From NCBI RefSeq assembly GCF_003201975.1, contig NZ_QJJQ01000009.1, positions 62,001-126,000 on the forward strand: a DNA stretch of 64,000 nucleotides, read 5' to 3'. This DNA comes from Pseudogracilibacillus auburnensis. GTDB lineage: Bacteria > Bacillota > Bacilli > Bacillales > Amphibacillaceae. The notes under the pieces were generated by a model. That model saw nothing but the letters and a program-made list of their open reading frames with translations, searched no databases and was not told the DNA's origin. Positions 34,323 through 42,973 of this stretch are shown piece after piece (the first letter of the stretch is position 1; every line of letters starts with the position of its first letter). The position numbers and the translations under genes were made by a program.

Positions 34323-35606
34323 TTGAAAAACAAAATTCGCAATTATATCGAACAAAATAAAACAGCGTTATTTAAAACGATTCAAGAGCTCGTCCAAATT
34401 GAAACAGTTGTTGGTAATGAAATGGTGGGTCAAGCCTATATGAAGCGTAAATTTGCGGAAATTGGTTTAACGATCCATGAAGTGGCCCCAGACTACGAGG
34501 AGCTTGCAAAACACGAGGCTTTTGTCGATTCTGAAATTCCCTTTGCGGGGCGAACGAACTTAGTCGGCATTCATCATGGCGTTGGGGATGGAAAATCTCT
34601 TACTTTGCATGGTCATATAGATGTCGTTCCACCAGAGCCTGTAGGGAATTGGACCGTTGACCCGTGGGGGGCGGAAATAATAGACGGAAAATTGTACGGC
34701 AGGGGCGCTGCCGATATGAAATCGGGTTTAATAGCCAACTGGTTTGCGCTGAAAACACTTATCGATCTTGCCTATCCGATTACGGGCGATGTCCAGTTGC
34801 ACTCCGTGATTGAAGAGGAAGCTGGTGGAGGTGGTGGAGCACTCGCTTGTTTGGAAGCAGGCTTTCGAACAGATGGATATATTTCAACGGAGCCACACCA
34901 TTTTAATACGACGATCTCACATGCTGGCATTATGTATTTTCGAGTAAAGGTGGTTGGCAGGACCGCACATGCTGGTCTTGCACATCATGGGATCAATGCC
35001 ATTTCAAAAATGTATAAAATTGTTGCTGCACTAGAGGAATTGAACGAGTTGCGGGCCCAAAATGTAAAATTTGACCTGTATGAAAAAGGATCTGGTCAAT
35101 CGGTTCATTTGAATCTCGGGGTGCTTCGTGCAGGTGATTGGGTATCAACGGTTCCAGGAGGGGCGATGTTAGAATGCCGAATCGGTTTTATTCCGGGAGA
35201 AAGCAGGAAGGAAATAAAAAAATTAATTCAAGAAACGGTGGCTAGGGCAGTTGTTGACGATGATTGGTTTAAAGCTCACCCACCCGAGATTGAATGGTTT
35301 GGATGGACAACAGAGCCGTGGTATCAAGATCCCGAACATTCTTTCGTCCAAGGCTTTTTAAAAACAGCAGGCGATGTGCTAGGTCGAGACGTGAAGATTG
35401 TTGGGCGAGCATCTGGAAATGATGCACGGTTTACGCAATATTACAACGGGATGGCAGGCATATGCTTTGGACCTGTAGGTGAAAATATGCACGGTCCTGA
35501 TGAAAATGTTCATTTGGAAAGTGTCGTGGAGGTCGTGAACGTATTTGCCAATTATATCATTGATTGGAGTGAAAGTGCGAGGGAGAATGGCGAAACGAGT
35601 GGGTAA
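34323..35606 (+). CDS. M20-family metallopeptidase/deacylase (ArgE/DapE-like)
   Basis: A 427-residue M20 enzyme. Metal ligands are visible as His in LHGHIDVVPP, Asp in GRGAADMKSG, the catalytic/ligand Glu pair in IEEEAGGG, and His in FGPVGENMHGPDENVH. TTG 34323 is the best start, with AAAAGGAG seven bases before it. That ribosome site begins eight bases after the family B element ends, so the element has replaced the upstream region. Substrate unknown; ArgE, DapE and N-acyl-amino-acid deacylases are all possible. Confidence 0.88.
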   Translation: MKNKIRNYIEQNKTALFKTIQELVQIETVVGNEMVGQAYMKRKFAEIGLTIHEVAPDYEELAKHEAFVDSEIPFAGRTNLVGIHHGVGDGKSLTLHGHIDVVPPEPVGNWTVDPWGAEIIDGKLYGRGAADMKSGLIANWFALKTLIDLAYPITGDVQLHSVIEEEAGGGGGALACLEAGFRTDGYISTEPHHFNTTISHAGIMYFRVKVVGRTAHAGLAHHGINAISKMYKIVAALEELNELRAQNVKFDLYEKGSGQSVHLNLGVLRAGDWVSTVPGGAMLECRIGFIPGESRKEIKKLIQETVARAVVDDDWFKAHPPEIEWFGWTTEPWYQDPEHSFVQGFLKTAGDVLGRDVKIVGRASGNDARFTQYYNGMAGICFGPVGENMHGPDENVHLESVVEVVNVFANYIIDWSESARENGETSG

Positions 35607-35644
35607 AATGGTCGCAATGTCGGCCGGTTCCTAACGGCCATATA

Positions 35645-35692
35645 AAAAACACCAAACGGGGGACGATCGTGTCCTTCCTTTTGGTGTTTTTC
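35645..35692. terminator. Bidirectional terminator between M20 and Gfo/Idh genes
   Basis: AAAAACACCAAA and TTTTGGTGTTTTT pair, with A- and T-runs on both sides, at a convergent junction. Confidence 0.85.
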
Positions 35693-35712
35693 ACTTCCTT
35701 AAAAAGTGTCCA

Positions 35713-36738
35713 TTAAATCTCGACAATCCTTCTCTCCTCTGCCGACCTTTTAATCGCTAAGATCACTTTTAATGTTTCCAAAGCGTCTGCCCCTGTGACG
35801 AATGGGGACACTCCACTTTTTACAATATCGATAAAATGCAATAGTTCAGCTGTCATTGGGTCATTATCTTGAACATTCATTTTTTTCAATTGCAAAGGAT
35901 GATCCCAACCGTATTGATTCTCATCATATGTATAAACCGTAAAACTTGGAAAAGCTATGCTCCCTTTTGTCCCGAAAAAATAATAACAATCTCCTTTAGC
36001 ACGTGCATATTTCGGATTTTCCCCAGTCGTTAATTCATAGGACCAAGGGGCAGGAACACCATCAGAGACGAAATAATTAATTGTTGGACCTTCAGCAGTT
36101 TCCATTAAAATGGAAGCTGTGTCCTCGACTTCATTTTTTCGAATGAGGTTTTGACTTGATGCATACACGCGCTCTATTGTTAAGCCTGTCATAAAGCGAA
36201 TCGTATCAATATCATGGACCGCATTAATTAATAGGGGACCGCCACCTTTAGTTATACGCCAATTCTCGGCAAAATAGGCATGATCTTTCGCTAACGTAAA
36301 CATCATATTGATCCCAACTAGATTACCAATCACGCCAGATGCAAGCGTTTCTTTTAATTTTCTCACCTTACTTGAAAAGCGGCGATGGTGTCCGACTAAT
36401 AAATGAATCCCATGCTTTCTAGCAACGCGGATCATCGCTTCACCATCCGTCACCGTTGCAGCAATTGGTTTTTCCACTAACACATGAATTCCTTTTTCTG
36501 CACATAGTCGAACAGCTTCTTCATGTAAATGGTTAGGCAATGTGATGATCACCCCGTCTAGTTCACATGTCTCAAGTAAATCTCGATAATCGACAAAAAG
36601 AGGAGCACCGAGCAATTCCGCTCGCTGCTTAGCTAATTTGTCATTTCCTGCAACTGCTACAAGTTCGACACCTGCAATCTGTTTACTATCTTGGGCGAAT
36701 TTGTACCCATGATTTAGTCCGAGTACAGCTAATTTCAT
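35713..36738 (-). CDS. Gfo/Idh/MocA-family oxidoreductase
   Basis: This 341-residue NAD(P)-dependent dehydrogenase has an N-terminal Rossmann fold (LAVLGLNHGYKFAQ), the family motif EKPIA and the C-terminal beta-domain. GTG 36750 is too close to the AGAGG site, so ATG 36738 is chosen. It is 18 bp downstream of tctA on the same strand, apparently the last gene of the transporter operon. A sugar-acid or polyol substrate is possible. Confidence 0.85.
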   Translation of the reverse strand: MKLAVLGLNHGYKFAQDSKQIAGVELVAVAGNDKLAKQRAELLGAPLFVDYRDLLETCELDGVIITLPNHLHEEAVRLCAEKGIHVLVEKPIAATVTDGEAMIRVARKHGIHLLVGHHRRFSSKVRKLKETLASGVIGNLVGINMMFTLAKDHAYFAENWRITKGGGPLLINAVHDIDTIRFMTGLTIERVYASSQNLIRKNEVEDTASILMETAEGPTINYFVSDGVPAPWSYELTTGENPKYARAKGDCYYFFGTKGSIAFPSFTVYTYDENQYGWDHPLQLKKMNVQDNDPMTAELLHFIDIVKSGVSPFVTGADALETLKVILAIKRSAEERRIVEI

Positions 36739-36756
36739 TTTCGTACTCACCTCTAA

Positions 36757-38256
36757 TTAAGCTTTTTTAAATTTTGCTTTTAGTTGTTGGAACATACTCG
36801 TCTGTGATACCAATGTAAAGACAAAAACGATCGTTAAAATAAGTGTGATTGGTGCGTTGACAAAACCGAGTAAAAAGTCAAATCCACCATCTGATCCCAT
36901 GTAAGCCCTACGGAAGGACGTGTCCACGAGTGGCCCTAAAATAATTCCTAACACGAGTGGTGCCACTGGAAATTTATATACTTTCATAAAGAAACCGATA
37001 AATCCAAAGCCGAGCATCCAATAAACATCCGTAATGTTATTGTTCAGTGCATAAGAACCAATCACCGTGATGACCGCAATAATTGGTAGTAAAATTTGGT
37101 TCGGAACTGTAATAATACGAATGAAGATTGTAACGACAGCAAGTCCAAAAATAAGCAAGAAAATGTTCGCAAGTGTTGCTGATCCGACCATCATCCAAAA
37201 TAAATCGCCACTCTGTTCCATTAATAATGGTCCTGGTTGTAAGCCGTGAATGAATAAAGCTCCGATAAAAATAGCTGTTACAGCATCTCCCGGAATTCCT
37301 AATGTTAGAAGTGGAATAAGTGCACCACCGATTGCCGCATTATTCGCTGCTTCTGGAGCAATAACCCCTGCATGAGCCCCTTCACCGAAAGGTCGGTTCG
37401 GGTTTTTAACCGTCTGTTTCGCATGATCATATCCGAGTAGTGCCGCAATTTCTCCCCCCGCACCCGGCAAAGCTCCAATTAACACACCTAGTACCGAAAC
37501 ACGTAATGATAACGGTAAAAACTTCAGCAAAAAAGCAATCGTTGGAAAAGCTGTCTTCTTCAATATCGATGCCTTTCCCTCTGCAGAGAGATTTTTCATT
37601 TGATACAAAATTTCTGACATCCCAAACAACCCTAGAATCGCTACGACAAAATTAACTCCATTCATTAATTGAAAAGAACCGAATGTAAATCTACTTCCGC
37701 CACCAATTGTATCCATTCCGACAAGACCGATAATAATACCAGCACCTGCAGCAAAAATTCCTTTCCCGGTTGCTCCTTTACTGAGACTTCCGACTAAAAG
37801 AAGTCCAAGCAAGGCTAAAAGTAAATAATCACGTTGGGCAAAATGAATGGCGATTTTTGATACAAGTGGGGCAGCAGTTGCTAAAATGAGAACACCAACA
37901 ATCCCTCCAACAAAAGAGAAAATCGTCGTCAGTGTCAATGCAAGTTTTGCCTCCCCTTTTTGAGCCATCGGATACCCGTCAAACGTTGTTGCAACAGAGG
38001 ATGGAGCACCAGGCATATTAATTAAAATAGCCGCTCTTGAACCACCAAAAACTCCACCGAAATAAACACCGAGCATAAGCGCTAACGAATCGTACATTTC
38101 CCAAGAGTAAGTGAGGGAAAGAAGTAGCGCTACCCCCATCGTAACTGAAAGTCCAGGAATGGCACCGATAATAATCCCAGCAAATGTACCAGCAGCAACG
38201 AGTAATAATAATCTAATATCTAAAAATGGTATAAGAAAATCTTGAAGTACTTCCAT
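36757..38256 (-). CDS. tctA: Tripartite tricarboxylate transporter large membrane subunit TctA
   Basis: A 499-residue, about twelve-helix protein with the conserved IGAIPGLSVTMGVALLL loop and PGAPSSVATTFDGYP motif of TctA. It would form the permease with TctB and take substrate from a TctC protein. AAGGAGCG precedes the ATG. It lies 15 bp after tctB. Confidence 0.93.
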   Translation of the reverse strand: MEVLQDFLIPFLDIRLLLLVAAGTFAGIIIGAIPGLSVTMGVALLLSLTYSWEMYDSLALMLGVYFGGVFGGSRAAILINMPGAPSSVATTFDGYPMAQKGEAKLALTLTTIFSFVGGIVGVLILATAAPLVSKIAIHFAQRDYLLLALLGLLLVGSLSKGATGKGIFAAGAGIIIGLVGMDTIGGGSRFTFGSFQLMNGVNFVVAILGLFGMSEILYQMKNLSAEGKASILKKTAFPTIAFLLKFLPLSLRVSVLGVLIGALPGAGGEIAALLGYDHAKQTVKNPNRPFGEGAHAGVIAPEAANNAAIGGALIPLLTLGIPGDAVTAIFIGALFIHGLQPGPLLMEQSGDLFWMMVGSATLANIFLLIFGLAVVTIFIRIITVPNQILLPIIAVITVIGSYALNNNITDVYWMLGFGFIGFFMKVYKFPVAPLVLGIILGPLVDTSFRRAYMGSDGGFDFLLGFVNAPITLILTIVFVFTLVSQTSMFQQLKAKFKKA

Positions 38257-38271
38257 GGATAACGCTCCTTA

Positions 38272-38718
38272 CTATGGAAAAATAATGTGAAAAAGTTTTG
38301 AAAATAATAAATAAATAACGATAACACTACCTATGGAAACGAGAATATTCACTTTCCATGAAACATTTTTCAAGTAAAGCATGCTGGCACATAAGAAAAT
38401 AAACGTCGCTGGAAAAAAGGTAATGATTGAAAGTAAAATAACGTAAACGACGATCATTGCGAAGAAAGTTAAAATAAATTTATACTCTTTTAATGAAAAA
38501 GTCTCTTCCTTATTCTCTTCACTTTGATGTGTAGGACGCTGTTGCAATAAAACGCTAATTCCAGTTAACAGCATAATAATCGAAATTAACGCTGGGAAAA
38601 AACTTCCGCCTGCAGGGTCAAGTATTGAGGCTTTTTCCATGACGAGTGCCTGGCTAAAAAATATAAGACTAACGATAACCATTATCATTCCAGGAGCTAA
38701 TTTTTTTACAGCTTGCAT
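38272..38718 (-). CDS. tctB: Tripartite tricarboxylate transporter small membrane subunit TctB
   Basis: This 148-residue protein has four predicted helices, as in TctB. AAAGGAGGAG before ATG 38718 fixes the start over an upstream TTG-type extension. It is separated from the tctC genes by a terminator and array 6. Confidence 0.88.
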   Translation of the reverse strand: MQAVKKLAPGMIMVIVSLIFFSQALVMEKASILDPAGGSFFPALISIIMLLTGISVLLQQRPTHQSEENKEETFSLKEYKFILTFFAMIVVYVILLSIITFFPATFIFLCASMLYLKNVSWKVNILVSIGSVIVIYLLFSKLFHIIFP

Positions 38719-38825
38719 ATCAACTCCTCCTTTCAAAGCTAATAATTAGAGGTGTAAATTTATTAATAGATGGACATGTCACATATTCATTTGCGAATTT
38801 GTGAAGTCGTACCTGACTTTTATAC

Positions 38826-38948
38826 AAAAGTGCGCAAACTTCGAGTTCAAGTGCGTAAATCTTTATAGCAAGTGCGCAAATTTCGAGTTCAAGTGCGTAA
38901 AAATTTATCGAAAGTGCAAAAATTTCAAATGCAAGTGCGTAAAACATA
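38826..38948. repeat. Intergenic phased array 6 inside the tct operon
   Basis: Six GCG(C/T)AAA words at exact 21-base steps lie between tctB and tctC. GCGCAAATTTCGAGTTCAAG recurs 42 bases apart with one change. Confidence 0.9.
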
Positions 38949-39044
38949 TTAAATGGAGCACAGCACATCAATCAGCACTTAACCAAATTCATCGGTAATA
39001 AATCTAATACTTGCGTATAGCCAGAATATCTTACAATGAAAATA

Positions 39045-39078
39045 AAGAAGAGCCCGCCCTAAAGCGAGCTTCTCCACA
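39045..39078 (-). terminator. Terminator after tctC copy 1
   Basis: On the minus strand GAGAAGCTCGC pairs with GCGGGCTCTTCT, followed by TTATTTTC. It would reduce read-through from the binding-protein genes into tctBA. Confidence 0.6.
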
Positions 39079-39083
39079 TTTTT

Positions 39084-40148
39084 TTATTCTTCTACTTTTG
39101 GAATATCAAATTCTTCTGGTGATGCTTTCGTTTCGCCTGCTTCATATAACATCCATGCAGAAGTAGAACGGTTTTTGTCGACAAAATCAATTGCTTCTTG
39201 TCCACTAATATTCATGTATTCCATTCCTAAGCTTTCTAAAGTAGCTTTAAAATCACTTGATTCTACTGCAGTTTGGAAAGATGCTGATAATTTTTCAACG
39301 ACATCAGCTGGAGTATCTTTATGTGCAAATACTGCTTGGAAAGGACCCCACGGTAAATATTTTCCGATCTCTGGATAAGCGTCTGTAACAGCTGGTACAT
39401 CTGGAAGTGATTCGATTGACTCATCGTTCACAACTGCTAACATACGGAAATCTCCAGACTCAACATATTCTTGTGCAGCTGAAACTGTTACAGATGTCAC
39501 ATCCACTTCGCCACCTAAAAGGGCAGTTGATACAGGACCTTCTCCATCATATGGAACAGTTTTAAATTCAGTACCTAATTCATTGTTTAACATTGCAAGT
39601 ACAACACTTGGAAGCCCACCTTCACCAGTCGTACCGAAAATTAAATCATTTGGCTTTTCTTTCGCATAATCTACTAAATCTTCAATCGTGTTAAAAGGTG
39701 AGTCAGCTTTTACAATAATTCCTGCATAACTACTAGCAATAACTGAGATAGGAACAAAATTTTCTTGATAACTAAGATCAGCAATATCTAATACTTGGTA
39801 AAGGTTCGGGTTCTCTGCACCGAATAATAAAGTGTATCCATCAGCAGGTTGATCACTTACATACTTCGTTGCAATTGCACCAGCCGATCCTGCTTTATTT
39901 TGCATAACGAATGAACCGTCAATTTCGCCTTCAACAATTGGAGCGAGTGTTCTAGCAATAATATCCGTTGCTCCACCTTCACCCCACATGATGATTCCAT
40001 CAATGTTTTTCTCAGGATATGAACTCGCTGCATCTTCACTATCTTTTGAATCCTTTTTATCCCCATCGCCACCAGAGCCACAAGCTGCTAGCACTAGCAT
40101 AACAATTGCGAGAAGTGGGATTGTTCGTTTTAAAAATTTGTTCTTCAT
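39084..40148 (-). CDS. tctC: TctC-type substrate-binding lipoprotein, copy 1
   Basis: This 354-residue protein begins with a lipoprotein signal (LLAIVMLVLAACGSG; Cys is the lipidation site), then an acidic linker and the Bug/TctC fold (GEGGATDIIARTLAPIVE, DQPADGYTLLFGAENPN). AGGGGGA precedes ATG 40148. It is clearly paralogous to the next gene (WGEGGATDI, LPWGPFQ, STSWMLYEAGET shared or nearly so), so a tandem duplication has occurred. It would capture a carboxylate ligand outside the membrane. Confidence 0.92.
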   Translation of the reverse strand: MKNKFLKRTIPLLAIVMLVLAACGSGGDGDKKDSKDSEDAASSYPEKNIDGIIMWGEGGATDIIARTLAPIVEGEIDGSFVMQNKAGSAGAIATKYVSDQPADGYTLLFGAENPNLYQVLDIADLSYQENFVPISVIASSYAGIIVKADSPFNTIEDLVDYAKEKPNDLIFGTTGEGGLPSVVLAMLNNELGTEFKTVPYDGEGPVSTALLGGEVDVTSVTVSAAQEYVESGDFRMLAVVNDESIESLPDVPAVTDAYPEIGKYLPWGPFQAVFAHKDTPADVVEKLSASFQTAVESSDFKATLESLGMEYMNISGQEAIDFVDKNRSTSAWMLYEAGETKASPEEFDIPKVEE

Positions 40149-40209
40149 GCTGTTTTTTCCCCCTGTTTTTTTCATTGTTACTTGATTTCATTTTCTTTCA
40201 AGTATTTTA

Positions 40210-41259
40210 TTATTCTTCACCAATTTTTGGAATGCCTAAATCTTCTGGAGAGACGTCTGTTTCCCCGGCTTCATACAGCATCCAAGTAGATGTTGAACGG
40301 TTTGCTTTTACGAAGTCTTCTGCTTCTTTTCCGTGTAAATTTAACGGGTCAACGCCAAGGCTCGTAAGTTTTTCAATAAAGGCTTCATCATTTTGCGCTG
40401 TTTCAAATGCATCACTTAACTTTTGAACGACCTCTTCAGGTGTATCCTTATGTGCGAATATGCCCTGGAATGGTCCCCACGGTAAATATGCATCAAACTG
40501 CGAATAAATATCCGTAATTGGTGGAATATCAGGAATAGAGTCTAATGAACTGTTATTAAGAACGGCAAGCATTTTAAAGTCGCCAGAGTCTACATACTCC
40601 TGTGCTGCTGAAACGGCTAACACTGTAACATCAATTTCTTTTCCAAGTAATGCAACAGCAAGAGGGCCGTCCCCATCATAAGGAATTAAATTAAATTCTG
40701 TTTCAAGCTCACTTTTTAACATCGCACTTGCCACATGCGGTAAACCACCAGTACCTGAAGTTCCCATATTTAATTTGCCAGGATTATCTTTTGCAAAAGC
40801 AACTAAATCTTCTAATGTATCAAATTCTGAATCTTTATTTACGACGATTCCAGCGTAACTTTGTCCAATAATTGAAACTGGAACGAAATCATTTACGTAA
40901 TCCCTTTCAGAAATGCCTAAAAGTTGATAAAGGTTTGGGTTTTCCGCTCCGAATAATAAGGTATATCCATCAGCAGATTGGTCGTATACATATTGTGCTC
41001 CAATCGCACCTGTCGCACCTGTTTTATTTTGCATAATGAGGGATGCGCCAAGTTCGTCTTCTGCAATTGATGCTAGCGACCGGGAAATAATATCGGTTGC
41101 TCCACCTTCACCCCACTGGATCACACCAGTAATATCTTTTTCAGGAAAAGAATCGTCCGCTGAACTAGCGTCTTTTTCACCTCCACCACATGCTGCTAAA
41201 GAAAATAGTGCAAGTAAAGCAAATAGAAATCCAATTTTTTTAATCACTTTATTCATCAT
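40210..41259 (-). CDS. tctC: TctC-type substrate-binding lipoprotein, copy 2
   Basis: A 349-residue paralogue of the preceding protein with its own lipobox (LLALFSLAACGGG). AAGGAAGG eight bases before ATG 41259 fixes the start over the upstream ATG at 41280. It is the promoter-proximal gene of the operon. Two binding proteins for one TctAB pair suggest a widened or tuned ligand range; the ligand is unknown. Confidence 0.92.
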   Translation of the reverse strand: MMNKVIKKIGFLFALLALFSLAACGGGEKDASSADDSFPEKDITGVIQWGEGGATDIISRSLASIAEDELGASLIMQNKTGATGAIGAQYVYDQSADGYTLLFGAENPNLYQLLGISERDYVNDFVPVSIIGQSYAGIVVNKDSEFDTLEDLVAFAKDNPGKLNMGTSGTGGLPHVASAMLKSELETEFNLIPYDGDGPLAVALLGKEIDVTVLAVSAAQEYVDSGDFKMLAVLNNSSLDSIPDIPPITDIYSQFDAYLPWGPFQGIFAHKDTPEEVVQKLSDAFETAQNDEAFIEKLTSLGVDPLNLHGKEAEDFVKANRSTSTWMLYEAGETDVSPEDLGIPKIGEE

Positions 41260-41351
41260 CACTCTACCTTCCTTATTCATTATAATTCATTTTTTTGCAT
41301 AATGATAAGTATTTACGGTTAGAAAACTCACCTCCATTTTTTAGTTAAATC

Positions 41352-41365
41352 TGAAAACGTTTACT
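41352..41365 (-). promoter_or_regulatory. cre-like site upstream of the tct operon
   Basis: TGAAAACGTTTACT matches the cre consensus except for the last base; it lies 93 bp before the first tctC. Confidence 0.5.
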
Positions 41366-41380
41366 ACTGACTTTATGAAA

Positions 41381-41395
41381 TTCCATTGTGTGGAA
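41381..41395. promoter_or_regulatory. IclR operator candidate S1
   Basis: TTCCATTGTGTGGAA is a palindrome with 5-bp perfect arms. It shares TTCYATTRTRYRGAA with the site at 41621. Confidence 0.6.
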
Positions 41396-41602
41396 CAATA
41401 TACTTCTACATGGAATTTGATGATAAAAGCATTCTAACATAAAAAAATAAGAATGTCATTAGAAATTTTTAAAAAAATCAAAGATTATAGGAATTTTTCC
41501 TTAGATTGGATATAGAAATACAGTTCATTTGTTTTATTTTTGTGGAAAGAAAATTTGTATATAAGGAAGAAATAAAAAAGATTGAAAAAGCACTCTAATT
41601 GT

Positions 41603-41655
41603 TTTACACTAGACTTAGAGTTCTATTATACAGAACTAAGTTCCATTAATGTGAA
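41603..41655 (+). promoter_or_regulatory. iclR promoter with operator candidates S2 and S3
   Basis: TTTACA (41603-41608) and TTATAC (41626-41631) are 17 bases apart. S2, TTCTATTATACAGAA (41621-41635), covers the -10. S3, TTCCATTAATGTGAA (41641-41655), starts exactly 20 bases later. The arrangement suggests autorepression. Confidence 0.55.
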
Positions 41656-41679
41656 ATATGAAAGGGGAACTAGTTAATA

Positions 41680-42429
41680 ATGGAAAATAACCCACAAGTG
41701 ATTAGATCCGTTCAACGGGCAATCGATATATTACAATGTTTCGGAAAAAACAGTGAGGAGTTGACGCTTACTGAAATTTCGAATGAAACAGGACTAGCTA
41801 AATCAACGACGACAAGATTGCTCGCTACATTAGAAGAAAATAACTTTTTAGAAAAAGAAGTGACATCAGGAAAATATCGGCTCGGCAGACAATTATATTT
41901 CTTAGGTCATGCAGCCGGTCGTTCCATGGAATTAAAAGAAGTTTCCCAACCTGCCATGGTCCGTTTGCGCGATCAAGTGAAAGAAACAGTAAATCTCTAC
42001 GTGATAGAAGGAGAGCACCGCGTCTGTATTCAACAGTTTGAAAGTTTACAATCGGTGAAACATATGATTCAAATCGGGCAAAAGTTACCATTAACGGTAG
42101 GTGCAAGCGGTAAAGTGTTATTAGCTTATCAATCACGAAAATTTATAGACGATGTCATGGAAAAGCAAAGTATGGTGAAAAGCAAATCAGAACTTTTAAC
42201 TGAATTAAATCAAATCGTCATGGAAAAATACGCTGAAAGTATTGAAGAAAGAGAACTCGGCACATCAGCAGCTGCCGCTCCCGTGTTTAATATTAATGGT
42301 GAAGTAATTGCCGCACTTTCGATTTCAGGGCCAGCACAGCGATTTAATCCCAAAAAAGTTACTGATTTAAAGACTATTCTTGTCGCGTCCGCCCTTGAAA
42401 TTTCGACGAATATGGGATATACGATTTAA
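41680..42429 (+). CDS. IclR-family transcriptional regulator
   Basis: This 249-residue regulator has an N-terminal winged helix (LTLTEISNETGLAKSTTTRL) and the IclR effector domain (GASGKVLLAY, ELGTSAAAAPVFNINGEVIA). AAAGGGGA precedes the ATG. It is divergent from the tct operon and followed by CoA-transferase and lyase genes, so it probably senses the transported acid or its CoA ester and controls both sides. Confidence 0.92.
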   Translation: MENNPQVIRSVQRAIDILQCFGKNSEELTLTEISNETGLAKSTTTRLLATLEENNFLEKEVTSGKYRLGRQLYFLGHAAGRSMELKEVSQPAMVRLRDQVKETVNLYVIEGEHRVCIQQFESLQSVKHMIQIGQKLPLTVGASGKVLLAYQSRKFIDDVMEKQSMVKSKSELLTELNQIVMEKYAESIEERELGTSAAAAPVFNINGEVIAALSISGPAQRFNPKKVTDLKTILVASALEISTNMGYTI

Positions 42430-42973
42430 ATGCCAACCGGCGTTGGCGAGCATGTAGAGAAAGACTGGAAAATCGCTTGGAAGATCTGAAAGTTGTATAC
42501 CGCTTGGTAAATCGCCAAGTTCGTCTAGCGGAAAGGTGAACGCTCGGTAACACGGAGGGATTGACTGCAAACTGGTGGAAGAGTGGAATGCCTGTGTGAT
42601 TAACAATGCATTCGGTAAGGACGGAAGAATTTACTGCATTCCGGAAAATGAGGCACGCCGACAAAATCCGGCGATACTTAGTAGTACGGATGGATTGCCT
42701 ATAAATGATAGGACAGTATTGTGTTAAAACTTCGGATAACCGAACACTACTTTTCAAATAGGTGCAAATAGCAACCAAGCGATTTTTTTATTAAAAGACT
42801 TACAATGATGAGTCAACGAATACATGAATATCTTCACCATTTAATTTTATCGAGCACTAATCATTTTATTATCAAAATGATGTTCAAAGACATTTGTACG
42901 AAAAAAAGTTATTACAACGTACAAATGGCATTTTAATTTGGATCGATCCAACATCTATACGGAGGTAATGAGG
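42430..42973. other. Spacer before the CoA-transferase, no gene seen
   Basis: The first 300 bp hold loosely repeated GC-richer words (CGCTTGG, GGTAAATCGCC, GGTAACACGG) that could be a decayed array. The remainder is AT-rich. No ORF has a ribosome site. Confidence 0.35.

Noticed and set aside
42430-42800. Twelfth GTGCGGAA-type array
   Set aside because: Words such as CGCTTGG and GGTAA recur but without a steady 20-21 bp step.
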